A stretch of DNA of 64,000 nt from PALSA-911 sp963743035 (GCA_963743035.1 CAVUOB010000002.1:124001-188000); one strand, 5' to 3'. Positions 27,622-37,655 are shown, counted from the stretch's first letter. A program made the numbers and translations. Notes: a model not told the origin generated them from the letters alone.

Positions 27622-28619
27622 GCCGTATCGGCGTTGCCGTCATCGGCCTCGGGAATGCCTTCGTGCCTTATTCCCGATGCCTGCACGAACTTCGCGATCG
27701 TATCGACCTGCGCTGGGCCGTCGCCCGCAGCGAGGCAAGGTTGGCCCCGGTGGCGGCCGAACATGGCTGCCGAGTTACCATCGATGCCAACGAGGCGCTG
27801 CGCGATCCCACGGTGCAGGCGGTGTTCGTGCTGGCGCCACCCAATTTGCATCTGGATCTCTGCGAGGCCGCCTTCGCCGCCGGCAAGCACGTGCTGTGCG
27901 AAAAGCCGCTGGAGGTCTCCATCGATCGCGCGGAACGCCTGGTCGCCGCGGGCCGCAAGGCCGGGCGCCGTCTGGCGGTGATGCTGCAGCTCCGCTTCCG
28001 CCCGGCCAGCCTGCGCCTGCAGCAGCTCCTGCAGGCTGGCGAACTGGGAAAGATCCAGGCGGCGTCCATGTCCGTGCCCTGGTGGCGGCCGCAGGCCTAT
28101 TTCGACGAGCCCGGCCGCGGCACGCTCTGGCGCGACGGCGGCGGTGTGCTGATCACCCAGGCGATCCACACCATCGACCTGTTCCGCAGCCTGGTCGGGA
28201 TCTCCGCGGTCACCGCGGCGCAGGTCGCGACCACGGAGCTGCATCGCATGGAAGCGGAGGACTACGCCGCCGCCCTGGTGCGGCTCGGCAACGGCGCACC
28301 CGGCACCATCATCGCCACCGTCGCCGCCTATCCCGGCACGCCGGAAACGATCCAGATCATCGGCACTCTGGGCACCGCGCGGATGGAGGCCGGCAACCTC
28401 CGCGTCTCCTGGCTGGATGGGCGCGAGGAATTGCTGGAGGATACCGGCGGTTCCGGTGGCGGCGCCAATGTGATGGCGTTCTCGCACGAACCGCACAAGG
28501 CGTTGATGACGGATTTCCTCGATGCCATCGACACCGGCCGCGACCCGGCCGTCACCGGGGAGGACACGCTGGCGACCCAGCGCGTCATCGCGGCAATCAT
28601 AAGCAAAGGAGCAGGCTAA
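27618..28619 (+). CDS. Gfo/Idh/MocA-family oxidoreductase 2
   Basis: 333 residues, translationally coupled to the preceding family member by ATGA. Seen: VIGLGNAFVPY (dinucleotide site), APPNLHLDLCEAAFAAGKHVLCEKPLEVS with the conserved EKP (listed in part), and GGVLITQAIHTIDLF with the catalytic-region His. The pairing of two different Gfo/Idh proteins suggests successive oxidation and reduction of one sugar or cyclitol. Its stop overlaps the next start (TAATG), so a three-gene operon is likely. Confidence 0.92.
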   Translation: MSRIGVAVIGLGNAFVPYSRCLHELRDRIDLRWAVARSEARLAPVAAEHGCRVTIDANEALRDPTVQAVFVLAPPNLHLDLCEAAFAAGKHVLCEKPLEVSIDRAERLVAAGRKAGRRLAVMLQLRFRPASLRLQQLLQAGELGKIQAASMSVPWWRPQAYFDEPGRGTLWRDGGGVLITQAIHTIDLFRSLVGISAVTAAQVATTELHRMEAEDYAAALVRLGNGAPGTIIATVAAYPGTPETIQIIGTLGTARMEAGNLRVSWLDGREELLEDTGGSGGGANVMAFSHEPHKALMTDFLDAIDTGRDPAVTGEDTLATQRVIAAIISKGAG

Positions 28620-29098
28620 TGCAGGAACTGATGCCCAAGGCGCAGAAACTGGGCGCGATACTGAAGGGCCGCGGCCATACCGTCGCCGTCTCGGAGTCAT
28701 CCGCGGGGGGACTGATCTCCGCCTCGCTGCTGTCGGTGCCCGGCGCCAGCGCGTATTTCCTCGGCGGCGGCGTGGTCTACACCCGCATCGCGCGTAGCGC
28801 GCTGCTCGGCATCACCGATGCGGAAATGGAAGGCATCCGGTCCTCGTCCGAGCCCTATGCGCGGCTGCTCGCGCGAACCGTGCGCCATCGCTTCGGCGCC
28901 ACCTGGGGCATCGCCGAAACCGGGGCCACAGGCCCGACCGGCAACCGCTACGGCGACAAGGCTGGACATTCCTGCCTGGCAGTGTCCGGCCCGGTGGAGA
29001 AAGTGATTACCATCGAAACCGGAAGCCCGGATCGCGTGGCGAATATGCGGGTGTTCTCCGCCGCGCTGCTCGACCTGCTGGCGGAGGCGCTGGGTTAG
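28619..29098 (+). CDS. CinA-C-type nicotinamide-nucleotide amidohydrolase
   Basis: 159 residues covering only the CinA C-terminal domain, as in PncC: SESSAGGLISASLLSVPGAS, YFLGGGVVYT, and GIAETGATGPTGNRYGDKAG. PncC deamidates NMN to nicotinate mononucleotide in NAD recycling. Here it is coupled by TAATG to two Gfo/Idh genes, so a related amidase role in that pathway cannot be excluded. The ribosome site GGAG sits 9 bp before the ATG. Confidence 0.85.
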   Translation: MQELMPKAQKLGAILKGRGHTVAVSESSAGGLISASLLSVPGASAYFLGGGVVYTRIARSALLGITDAEMEGIRSSSEPYARLLARTVRHRFGATWGIAETGATGPTGNRYGDKAGHSCLAVSGPVEKVITIETGSPDRVANMRVFSAALLDLLAEALG

Positions 29099-29101
29099 GC
29101 C

Positions 29102-29114
29102 GGGGCTCTGCCCC
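29102..29114. repeat. Left direct repeat flanking the IS (probable target duplication)
   Basis: GGGGCTCTGCCCC, repeated exactly at 30437-30449 on the other side of the element. The sequence is itself a near-palindrome and belongs to the hairpin-repeat vocabulary seen elsewhere in the window. The exact boundary with the IS end is therefore ambiguous by up to 8 bp. Confidence 0.65.
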
Positions 29115-30436
29115 ATAAGCGCGAACTTACCGGGTTATTCTCAGGTCTGCGCATTGTAGGGTTCTCTGCCTTGGCGCCTCGGCCAGTGTGTGGCGCATGG
29201 CGTTGGTGGCCTGCCTGGTTCGCTTTCTTGGGGTTGGCAATATGGCCCTGACGAGGGTGCGATGGGCGATCTGCCAGGCGCGCCAGATGGACATTCGCCG
29301 GCAGCGGACAGCGGCCGGCTTAGGGGGGAAAGCCGACAATCTCGCTGGCGATTTCGTCGGTCAATACAGCGACGATCAGTTGGGCCAGCAGCCAGGTCCG
29401 CGCCAGCGCGGGGTCCATCGCCGGCAGCCTGTCCAGGCCGCCCAGCGTCTTGAGCCGCTTGAAACCAAGCTCGATCTGCCAGCGGTTGCGATACATCTCG
29501 ATGATGCGCTCCGCCGGCTGGGTCTGGACCGATAGCGAGGTCGCCAGGATCAGATAGCCGGCGGCCGTGGTGGTGCGTGCGTCGAGCTTGTGGCCGCTCT
29601 TGCCCGCCTTGCGGGCCATCCGCTTGCGCTGCCGCTCGGCGTGTTCGGCCGGCATGGCCTGGATCACCAGCCGCAGCGGGGCGTCCACGCCTTTGAGGTA
29701 GACCGGATGCTCGGCCACGCCGGAGGATTGCGGTAGAAGCTGCAACAGGTCGATGCGCTGCCCCGTCGCGTCGAGCAGTCGCAAGGCGTTCCAGCCAATC
29801 CGGGTGATGAAGTCGGCCTTGGCCGCCAGCACCGCCGAGAAGTCGCGCACCCGCGCATAGCCGCGGTCCTGGATCACGGTTTGACCGGCTTGGATCTGCG
29901 TCCGGTCCACCCGTTCGGCGAGCTTGCCTTGGGTGAGAACCAGGTCGGCAAAGCAGCCCCGCCCGGGATCAAAGCGGGCATGCAGCCGCCAGTCGCTACC
30001 GGTGCTGCCCGGCGCGCAAACCACCGAGCCATCCACCAGCGCCAGGTTCAGCGCCGCTTCGCCGCAGGCCAGGCCTCGCCGCTGCTCCAGCAGACGCTGC
30101 AACAGATGCTCCAGCCAGTCGCCCATCTTGCGCAAACGCCCGAGCACACCCTTGTCGCTCAGCGCCACGATCGCCCCATCGCCGGCCATCGCCGCCGTCG
30201 TGCGCAACGACAAATGGCCGGGTCCATACATCAACGCCAAGCGAAGAAGGTCCTCCGCACGGCGCACCTTTCGCACCCGCTGCAAGGCACCGAATGAGCG
30301 CGCGGTCGTCTCCAGGTCGGCAACTTCGCTCAGACGCGAGACAATCGACGACCATTGGCCGTCTTCAAGGGAGGCTTCCATTCACCTTACGAATCACCCT
30401 CAATCGAGCCGACGCAAGCCTTAGATTCGCGCCTAT
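29115..30436 (-). mobile_element. IS4-family insertion sequence, about 1.32 kb
   Basis: It holds one transposase gene reading right to left. The ends are imperfect inverted repeats: ATAAGCGCGAACTTA on the left and, reading inward, ATAGGCGCGAATCTA on the right. It is flanked by GGGGCTCTGCCCC on both sides, consistent with a target duplication within the 10-13 bp reported for this family. It was inserted into the outer arm of hairpin repeat copy B. Confidence 0.78.
29127..30381 (-). pseudogene. IS4-family DDE transposase, frameshifted near the C-terminus
   Basis: Reading from 30381, it codes 353 residues with first catalytic Asp in LVDGSVV, second in VIQDRGYA, and the YREK signature YRNRWQIELGFKRLK carrying the Glu. 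It then hits a stop at 29320 just after a C6 tract (29323-29328). With five Cs the frame continues as PPKPAAVRCRRMSIWRAWQ to 29127, giving ~417 residues, a more usual length. All catalytic residues lie before the break, so partial activity is conceivable. Base error, true decay or slippage-based expression are all possible. Confidence 0.86.
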
Positions 30437-30655
30437 GGGGCTCTGCCCCTCCACCCCGCAAGGGGATGGTCATCCCCTTAACCCCTGTCAGTTTGGTTTG
30501 TTGGGGATAGGGCCACGACGTAGCCGGTCAACGGCTACGACGGGTGGGCCCTATCCCCAACAAACCAGTCCGAGGGATCCAAGGGACGACTGTCCCTTGG
30601 TGGGGTGCAGGGGCAAAGCCCCTGCCGGGGTCTGGGGCAGAGCCCCAGTCTGGCC
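30437..30655. repeat. Nested-hairpin repeat, copy B (left arm displaced by the IS)
   Basis: The main body has inner arms 30494-30514 and 30547-30567 that are perfectly complementary over 21 bp. At the centre is an 8-bp stem CGTAGCCG/CGGCTACG with a 5-nt loop. To the right are AAGGGACGACTGTCCCTT, CAGGGGCAAAGCCCCTG and TGGGGCAGAGCCCCA. The original left end appears to be 29098-29114, on the far side of the IS. It abuts the pgk stop codon (30656-30658) and could end its transcript. The stretch contains no gene. Confidence 0.8.
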
Positions 30656-31850
<1,195 letters not shown>

Positions 31851-31868
31851 CGTGCGGACCCCTTGCGG

Positions 31869-32882
31869 CTACAGGCTGCCGAACAGCGCCGCGGTGTCGG
31901 ACATGCGGTTGGAGAAACCCCATTCGTTGTCGTACCAGCCCATCACCCGGACCAGCGCGCCGTCGACCACCGCGGTCTGCGTCGCATCGAAGCTGCAGGA
32001 GGCCGGGTTGTGGTTGAAGTCGATGCTGACCAGCGGCGCGGTGCTGTAGTCCAGGATGCCCTTCAGCGCCCCGGTGGAGGCGGCCTTCATCGCGGCGTTG
32101 ATCTCATCCTTGCTCGGCGTCCGGGCCAGGTTCACGTCCAGCGACACCAGCGAGACGTTCGGCGTCGGGATGCGGATGGCGGTGCCGTCCAGCTTGCCGG
32201 CGAGTTCCGGCAGCACCAGGCCGACGGCCTTGGCGGCGCCGGTGGAGGTCGGGATGGCGGAGACCGCGGCGGCGCGGGCGCGGTGCAGGTCCTTGTGCAG
32301 CGTGTCCACGGTGTTCTGGTCGCCGGTATAGGCGTGGATGGTGACCATGTAGCCGCGCAGGATGCCGAAATTCTCGTGCAGCACCTTGGCCATCGGCGCC
32401 AGGCAGTTGGTGGTGCAGGAGGCGTTGGAGATGACCGTCATGTCCTTGGTCAGCGTCTTCTCGTTGACGCCGTAGACGATGGTGGCATCCACGCCGTCTG
32501 CGGGGGCGGAGATCAGCACCTTGCGCGCGCCGGCGGCGATCAGGTGGGAAGCGGATTCCTTCTTGGTGAAGATACCCGTGCATTCCAGCGCCACGTCCAC
32601 GCCCTTGTAGGGCACCTTGGACGGATCGCGCTCGGCGGAGACGGTGATCGGGCCGTAGACGCGGCCGTTATGGCGGATGGTGATCTGCTGTCCGGAGACT
32701 TCCACCGTGCCGGGGAAGCGGCCATGCACGCTGTCGTAGCTGAAAAGATGCGCGTTCGCCTCGACGCTGCCGAGGTCGTTGATCGCGACCGGCACCACGT
32801 CCGTGCGCCCGCTTTCCACGATGGCGCGCAGCACAAGGCGACCGATGCGCCCAAATCCGTTGATCGCGACTTTCACGGCCAT
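31869..32882 (-). CDS. gap: Glyceraldehyde-3-phosphate dehydrogenase
   Basis: 337 residues, full length. NAD(P)-binding INGFGRIGRLVLRA, catalytic SNASCTTNCLAP with the Cys, and C-terminal GWYDNEWGFSNRM. It interconverts glyceraldehyde-3-phosphate and 1,3-bisphosphoglycerate. Residue 33 region reads VAINDLGS, with Asp following the second strand, which favours NAD over NADP. It sits between tkt (57 bp upstream) and pgk (18 bp downstream), all on the minus strand, a common glycolysis/pentose-phosphate operon in alphaproteobacteria. Confidence 0.96.
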   Translation of the reverse strand: MAVKVAINGFGRIGRLVLRAIVESGRTDVVPVAINDLGSVEANAHLFSYDSVHGRFPGTVEVSGQQITIRHNGRVYGPITVSAERDPSKVPYKGVDVALECTGIFTKKESASHLIAAGARKVLISAPADGVDATIVYGVNEKTLTKDMTVISNASCTTNCLAPMAKVLHENFGILRGYMVTIHAYTGDQNTVDTLHKDLHRARAAAVSAIPTSTGAAKAVGLVLPELAGKLDGTAIRIPTPNVSLVSLDVNLARTPSKDEINAAMKAASTGALKGILDYSTAPLVSIDFNHNPASCSFDATQTAVVDGALVRVMGWYDNEWGFSNRMSDTAALFGSL

Positions 32883-32939
32883 GTTGGTTTTCCTTTTCTT
32901 GGAGATATCGAGCCTGGAGACATTGATCCCTGGCGGGGT

Positions 32940-34976
32940 TCAGCCGAGCCGCTTGCGTACCGCGGCGGCAACGGCATCCGGCGTAATGCCGAACTCCCGG
33001 TACAGCTGCTCGAACGGCGCGGAGGCACCGAAGCCCTGCATGCCGATGAAGATGCCGTCCGGGCCGAGCCAGCGTTCCCAGCCGAAGCCCGCAGCGGCCT
33101 CGACGCCGACCCGCGGGGCGGTGCCCAGCACCTCGGCGCGGTAGCCCTCGTCCTGCTGGGCGAACAGTTCCCAGCAGGGCAGCGAGACGACGGCGACCGA
33201 AATCCCCTCGGCGGCGAGCGCGGCGCGGGCGTCCATGGCGATGGCGACTTCCGATCCGGTGGCGATCAGCGTCGCCCGGCGCGGGCCCTCGGCCTCCGCC
33301 AGCACGTAGCCGCCGCGCGCGGTGCGGTTTTCGGCGGCGTCGAAGCGCATTGCCGGCAGCGCCTGGCGGGTCAGCACCAGCAAAGACGGGCCATCGGCGC
33401 GGCGGACCGCGAGTTCCCAGCATTCCGCGGTTTCCATCGCGTCGGCGGGGCGGAACACGTGCACGTTCGGCATCGCGCGCAGGCTGGCGAGGTGCTCCAC
33501 CGGCTGATGCGTCGGGCCGTCCTCGCCGAGGCCGATGCTGTCATGCGTGAGCACGTGGATCACGCGCTGGCGCATCAGCGCCGCCAGGCGGATGGCCGGG
33601 CGCATGTAGTCGGTGAACACGAAGAAGGTGCCGGTGTACGGGATCAGGCCGCCATGCAGCGCAATGCCGTTGGACGCCGCCGCCATGCCGTGCTCGCGGA
33701 TGCCCCAATGGATGTAGCGCCCGGCGTAGTTGCCCGGCGTGACGCTGCCCATGCCCTTGACGAAGGTCAGGTTGGAGCCGGTGAGGTCGGCCGAGCCGCC
33801 GACCAGTTCCGGCGTCGCCGGCACCAGGGCTTCCAGCACCTTCTGGCTGGACTGGCGGGTGGCGAGCTTCGGCCTGGCCTCGGCGATCTCGTTCCTCAGC
33901 GCGGTCACGGCCTCGAAGAAGCTGTCCGGCAGCTTGCCGGACATGACGCGCTCGAACTCGGCGCGCATCGGATGGCGGGCGAGGCGCTTCAGCCAGGCGC
34001 GGCGGGTGCCGGCGCCGCGCGCGCCGACCGCGCGCCAGCGCTCGAGCAGATCTTCCGGCACGGTGAAGGGCGGTTCGTGCCAGCCGAGCGCGGCCTTGGC
34101 GCCCTGCGCCTCGGCGGCGCCGAGCGGGGAGCCATGCACGCCGGCGGTGCCGGCCCGGGTCGGCGCGCCGAGGCCGATGATGGTCCGGCAGGCGATCAGG
34201 GTGGGCTTCTTGGAACGCAGCGAGGCCGACAGGGCGGCGGCGACGGCGGCGGCATCATGCCCGTCCACGCTCTTGGTGGCCCAGCCCGCCGCGGCGAAGC
34301 GCTTCAGCTGGTCCTCGGAGGTGGAGAGGTCGGTGCCGCCGTCGATCGAGATCGAGTTGTGGTCCCAGAGGACGGTCAGCTTGTCCAGCTTCAGGTGGCC
34401 GGCAATGCCGATCGCCTCGTGCGAGATGCCTTCCATCAGGCAGCCGTCGCCGACGAAGCACCAGGTGCGGTGGTCGACCAGGGACTTGCCGAAGCGCGCC
34501 GCCAGCATGCGTTCCGCCAGCGCCATGCCGACCGCATTGCCGAGGCCCTGGCCGAGCGGGCCGGTGGTGGTCTCGATGCCCGGGTGCTCGCCGTATTCGG
34601 GATGGCCGGCGGTGATCGAGTGCAGCTGGCGGAAATGCTTGATGTCCTCGATGCCCATGCCGTCGTACCCGGTGAGGTACAGCAGCGCATACAGCAGCAT
34701 GGAGCCATGGCCGTTGGACAGCACGAAGCGGTCGCGATCCGGCCAGTGCGGATCGGCGGCGTCGAACTTCATCACCCGGCCGTAGAGCGCGGTGGCGATG
34801 TCCGCCATGCCCATGGGCATGCCGGGATGGCCGGATTTCGCGGCCTCCACCGCATCGATGGCCAGGGCGCGGATGGCGTCGGCCATGCGCCTTTCGTTGG
34901 TCATCGGCCGGGCGAGAATCGCTGCCTGGGCAGCGAGGGCGGGGTTGTCGGTCGGCGTATCTGTGGGGCCTGCCAT
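32940..34976 (-). CDS. tkt: Transketolase
   Basis: 678 residues from the ATG at 34976, which follows AAGGAG. Thiamine-diphosphate enzyme moving two-carbon units between sugar phosphates. Seen: SGHPGMPMG, FVLSNGHGSMLLYALL, GPLGQGLGNAVGMA, the TPP motif GDGCLMEG...N, and in the second half FVFTDYMRPAIRLAAL and HDSIGLGEDGPTHQPVEH. An internal Met (MTNERRMADAIR) is closer to the usual N-terminus, so the first ~25 residues may be a variable extension. It heads tkt-gap-pgk. A divergent 155 bp spacer separates it from an LLM oxidoreductase gene. Confidence 0.96.
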   Translation of the reverse strand: MAGPTDTPTDNPALAAQAAILARPMTNERRMADAIRALAIDAVEAAKSGHPGMPMGMADIATALYGRVMKFDAADPHWPDRDRFVLSNGHGSMLLYALLYLTGYDGMGIEDIKHFRQLHSITAGHPEYGEHPGIETTTGPLGQGLGNAVGMALAERMLAARFGKSLVDHRTWCFVGDGCLMEGISHEAIGIAGHLKLDKLTVLWDHNSISIDGGTDLSTSEDQLKRFAAAGWATKSVDGHDAAAVAAALSASLRSKKPTLIACRTIIGLGAPTRAGTAGVHGSPLGAAEAQGAKAALGWHEPPFTVPEDLLERWRAVGARGAGTRRAWLKRLARHPMRAEFERVMSGKLPDSFFEAVTALRNEIAEARPKLATRQSSQKVLEALVPATPELVGGSADLTGSNLTFVKGMGSVTPGNYAGRYIHWGIREHGMAAASNGIALHGGLIPYTGTFFVFTDYMRPAIRLAALMRQRVIHVLTHDSIGLGEDGPTHQPVEHLASLRAMPNVHVFRPADAMETAECWELAVRRADGPSLLVLTRQALPAMRFDAAENRTARGGYVLAEAEGPRRATLIATGSEVAIAMDARAALAAEGISVAVVSLPCWELFAQQDEGYRAEVLGTAPRVGVEAAAGFGWERWLGPDGIFIGMQGFGASAPFEQLYREFGITPDAVAAAVRKRLG

Positions 34977-35131
34977 GGGGCACTCCTTGTCGCGGGGCGT
35001 GTTACGGGATGGGCCTGGGTTGGGCAAGTCCCGGCGGCCATCGGCGGCGCATTCTTTTGCCGCTGTACGGCCGGGCTATGACCAGGCCGGGCAGGCCAGC
35101 TAGGCTGCCGGCTGCGGCAGGGAGGAAAATC

Positions 35132-36106
35132 ATGAAAGTCGGCATGTTCATCAATACCCAATTCCCGGAGGGCGACGCGGTTGCGGCGCGGGTGCCGGAA
35201 TTGGTGGAGCAGGTGCGGGTGGCGCGGGAATCGGGCTTCGCCTCGCTGCTGTTTCCGCATCACTACCTGACCGCGCCGCTGCAGATGCTGCAGATCGCGC
35301 CGATGATGGCCTATCTGCTGCGCGAGGCCGAGGGTATGACCATCGGCGGCAATATCCTGCTGCTGCCGCTGCTGAACCCCGTGCACGTGGCCGAGGAGGC
35401 CGCGACCATGGACGTGCTGAGCGGGGGGAATTTCGTCCTCGGCGTCGGGCTGGGTTATCGCACCGGCGAATTCGACGCCTTCGGGGTTTCCCTGAAGGAG
35501 CGGGCGCAGCGGCTGAGCGAGAGCATCCAGCTGATGCGCCGGCTGTGGAGCGGCGAAAAAATCAGCTTCCAGGGCCGGTTCTACTCGGTGAACAACGAGG
35601 GCATCAGCCTGAAGCCGGCGCGCCCCGGCGGCCCGCCGGTATGGATCGCTGGGCTGGTGGAGGCGGCGGTGCGCCGCGCGGCGCGGATCGGCGATGCCTG
35701 GCTGATCGCCAACGCCACCACGCTGGGGGCGACGGAGCCGCTGATGCGCATCTACCGGGAGGCGCTGGCGGCGGAAGGCAAGACCGTGACGGAATTTCCG
35801 ATCGCGCGCGAATGCTATGTCGGCGCCAACCACGCCACCGCGATGGCGGAATGCCGCTCGGCGCTGGAATACAAATACAGCTCCTACGCCGCCTGGGGCA
35901 TGGAGAGCCCGACCGCGACGATGAGCTTCGAGGAGCTGGCGCGCGACCGCTTCATCATCGGCGACAAGGTTTACGTAAAGGAAGAGATCGCCCGCTGGCG
36001 GGAGACGCTGGGGGTGACCCATTTCTCCATGCGTGTGCAATGGCCGGGGCTGGAGCAGGAGAAGGTGCTGGGCTCGATCCGGCGTCTGGGGGAGATTTTT
36101 GGCTGA
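35132..36106 (+). CDS. LLM-class flavin-dependent oxidoreductase
   Basis: 324 residues with GGAGG before the ATG at 35132. Luciferase-like TIM barrel using FMN or F420: MKVGMFINTQ at the N-terminus, LLFPHHYL, a LSGGNFVLGVGLGYRTGEFDAFG core (listed in part), and a GDAWLIAN C-terminal segment. Members oxidise aldehydes, ketones or other small molecules. It stands alone between the tkt promoter region and a toxin-antitoxin remnant. The substrate cannot be deduced. Confidence 0.88.
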   Translation: MKVGMFINTQFPEGDAVAARVPELVEQVRVARESGFASLLFPHHYLTAPLQMLQIAPMMAYLLREAEGMTIGGNILLLPLLNPVHVAEEAATMDVLSGGNFVLGVGLGYRTGEFDAFGVSLKERAQRLSESIQLMRRLWSGEKISFQGRFYSVNNEGISLKPARPGGPPVWIAGLVEAAVRRAARIGDAWLIANATTLGATEPLMRIYREALAAEGKTVTEFPIARECYVGANHATAMAECRSALEYKYSSYAAWGMESPTATMSFEELARDRFIIGDKVYVKEEIARWRETLGVTHFSMRVQWPGLEQEKVLGSIRRLGEIFG

Positions 36107-36190
36107 GGGCTGGGGGGACCAAGGTGCGGAGCCAGCTGCGACAATCACGGGCGCAGCCTGAAGCGTGTCTGCAAGCGCGAACCTGATCAC

Positions 36191-36334
36191 ATGGGCCTGC
36201 CCGGCTTCCGCTTGCACCCGCTGAAGGGCAGCCTTGCGGGGTTTTGGGCCGTGTCCGTGTCAGGCAATTGGCGGATTATCTGGCGCTTCGAGGGAACGGA
36301 CGCGACTGATGTAGACCTGATCGACTACCACTAG
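36191..36334 (+). pseudogene. HigB-family toxin, C-terminal half only
   Basis: 47 residues from the ATG at 36191: MGLPGFRLHPLKG then WAVSVSGNWRIIWRFEG and DLIDYH, the characteristic last half of RelE/HigB toxins. Full HigB is ~92 residues. Only 84 bp separate this ATG from the preceding stop at 36106, and no frame there gives the missing N-terminal SFRHKGL-type segment. So the toxin is truncated, or at best a minimal protein. It is followed 15 bp later by an intact higA. Confidence 0.75.
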
Positions 36335-36349
36335 CTAGGAGGAACGCAA

Positions 36350-36640
36350 ATGGCGATGAAAGACCCTCCGCATCCCGGCCTGACCGTGAAACATGATTGT
36401 CTCGAGCCTTTGGGGCTGACGGTGACGGAAGCGGCCAGGTTGCTCGGCGTCAGCCGCAGGCATCTTTCCGACCTGGTGAATTGCCATGCCGGGATTTCCC
36501 CGGAAATGGCGATCCGGCTTGCCAAGGCATTCGGCGGTTCGCCAGAAGTATGGGCGGGTATCCAGCTAGATTACGATATGGCGCAGGCCATGAAGCATGC
36601 CGACCAAATCAATGTGCAACGGGTGCCGCAGCCGGCCTAG
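36350..36640 (+). CDS. higA: HigA-family antitoxin
   Basis: 96 residues with a strong AGGAGG before the ATG. Contains an Xre-type helix-turn-helix (VTEAARLLGVSRRHLSDLVN, about residues 24-44) followed by GISPEMAIRLAKAFGGSPE, the VapI/HigA signature. It would bind the toxin and repress its own operon. Because the upstream toxin has lost its first half, this antitoxin may now act only as a regulator, or neutralise a toxin encoded elsewhere. Confidence 0.9.
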   Translation: MAMKDPPHPGLTVKHDCLEPLGLTVTEAARLLGVSRRHLSDLVNCHAGISPEMAIRLAKAFGGSPEVWAGIQLDYDMAQAMKHADQINVQRVPQPA

Positions 36641-36668
36641 CATTCCGCCCGAGAGGAATGCTGGCCGG
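36632..36668. terminator. Hairpin over the higA stop codon
   Basis: CCGGCC and AGCATTCC pair with GGAATGCT and GGCCGG around an 8-nt loop, with one bulged T. It forms a stable stem that includes the higA stop codon (36638-36640) but lacks a T tract. It lies between convergent genes and could act as a weak two-way terminator. Confidence 0.5.
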
Positions 36669-36690
36669 AACCGACGGGCGAGACTGTGGC

Positions 36691-37320
36691 TTAGCTTCTG
36701 GAGTAGGCCCCGGTGAGAATGCGCAGATGGTCGCGAAAATGCGGCCGCAGGCGGTCGGTCCAGGGGGAGGAGGCGGCGGCTTTCCAGGCGGGGCTGTTCG
36801 CGACGTCGGCGTTTTCCAGGTGGTACAGCGCGACGTAGCGCTGCGCGTCGGCGCCGCCGCGGTAGCGGCGGGCGCAGAGCACACCGGGGACCGCCGAAAG
36901 GGCCGGGATGTGTTCGTTGTTGTACCAGTCGTTGAAATCCGCCTCGTGCTCGGCGACGACATTCATGGCGTTCAACAGCAGCCCGCCGGCGCCCTTGGGG
37001 GCGGGCTGGTCACCGGGCAGGATCTGCTCGCCCTCGAAGCGCATCAGGCGGGTGCACATGGCGGTGACGCGCTTGGACCAGACCGAGAGGTTGTCATAGG
37101 CGATGGCGCGGTAGGCGTCGCTGCGCAGCACATCCGGCGTGTCGAGGTCGTAGGTGGCGATGGCGTATTTCGGGTTGGCCGCGCCGATCCAGCGTTCGCA
37201 GGCGCCGAAGCCCGGCACCCGCTGGCGCTCGGGGATATGCTCCAGGTCGTACCAGTCGTTGAACTCGTCCGCATGCGCGTTGGAGAAGTCGAAGGCGGCG
37301 ATCAGAATGCCCCGGGACAT
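36691..37320 (-). CDS. Duplicated ferredoxin-like (dimeric alpha-beta barrel) protein
   Basis: 209 residues from the ATG at 37320. Two halves share a motif: DEFNDWYDLEHIPER near residue 18 and ADFNDWYNNEHIPAL near residue 125. So it is an internal duplication of an EthD/NIPSNAP-like domain that could form a barrel within one chain. No catalytic residues are certain, though the paired Asp/Trp/His are conserved in both halves. It lies 11 bp after a NIPSNAP gene and close to an alpha/beta hydrolase, on the same strand, and probably serves in the same degradation pathway. Confidence 0.82.
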   Translation of the reverse strand: MSRGILIAAFDFSNAHADEFNDWYDLEHIPERQRVPGFGACERWIGAANPKYAIATYDLDTPDVLRSDAYRAIAYDNLSVWSKRVTAMCTRLMRFEGEQILPGDQPAPKGAGGLLLNAMNVVAEHEADFNDWYNNEHIPALSAVPGVLCARRYRGGADAQRYVALYHLENADVANSPAWKAAASSPWTDRLRPHFRDHLRILTGAYSRS

Positions 37321-37331
37321 GGCGTTTCCCC

Positions 37332-37655
37332 CTATTGCACCGTCGATTTGGATGTCGGGATGACTCGGGTCACCACGTTGTTCGGGCGGTCGAGGAATTC
37401 CGGCACCCGGGGAGCCATCTGGGTCTTCCAGTAATCGCTTTCGTACACTGCCTTGTACAGGGCCTCCCGCTGCGCCTCGCTCTCGAAGCGGCGGAGCCAG
37501 ACATAGACGGAGGCGTCGGTTTCGCCGCGGAAGCTGCCGCAGATGACCATGCCCTTGGAGACCTGGAAGGGGATGATCTCTTCCTCCATGATCCGTACCC
37601 ACTCGTCCATCTTGCCGGGCAGGACCTTGTATTGGCGGAGTTCGTAGAAGGCCAT
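37332..37655 (-). CDS. NIPSNAP-family protein
   Basis: 107 residues: YELRQYKVLPGKMDEW at the N-terminus, then VYVWLRRFESEAQREALY, typical of the single-domain ferredoxin-like NIPSNAP fold. The biochemical role of the family is not established; small members often sit in catabolic operons. It starts 22 bp after the alpha/beta hydrolase stop and is followed by a duplicated relative, so the two might form a mixed assembly. Confidence 0.85.
   Translation of the reverse strand: MAFYELRQYKVLPGKMDEWVRIMEEEIIPFQVSKGMVICGSFRGETDASVYVWLRRFESEAQREALYKAVYESDYWKTQMAPRVPEFLDRPNNVVTRVIPTSKSTVQ

Noticed and set aside
27098..28600. Long + strand frame leading into the CinA-type gene
   Set aside because: It overlaps both Gfo/Idh genes in another frame and shows no family motif; the true start at 28619 has a ribosome site.
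25725..28619. A 964-codon + strand frame
   Set aside because: Its first half is antisense to the SDR and shifted relative to the first Gfo/Idh gene; only its end is the real second Gfo/Idh gene.
29320..29340. Programmed frameshift in the transposase
   Set aside because: IS4-family elements are not known to need one, the site is near the end of the protein, and similar C-tract errors occur elsewhere in the window.
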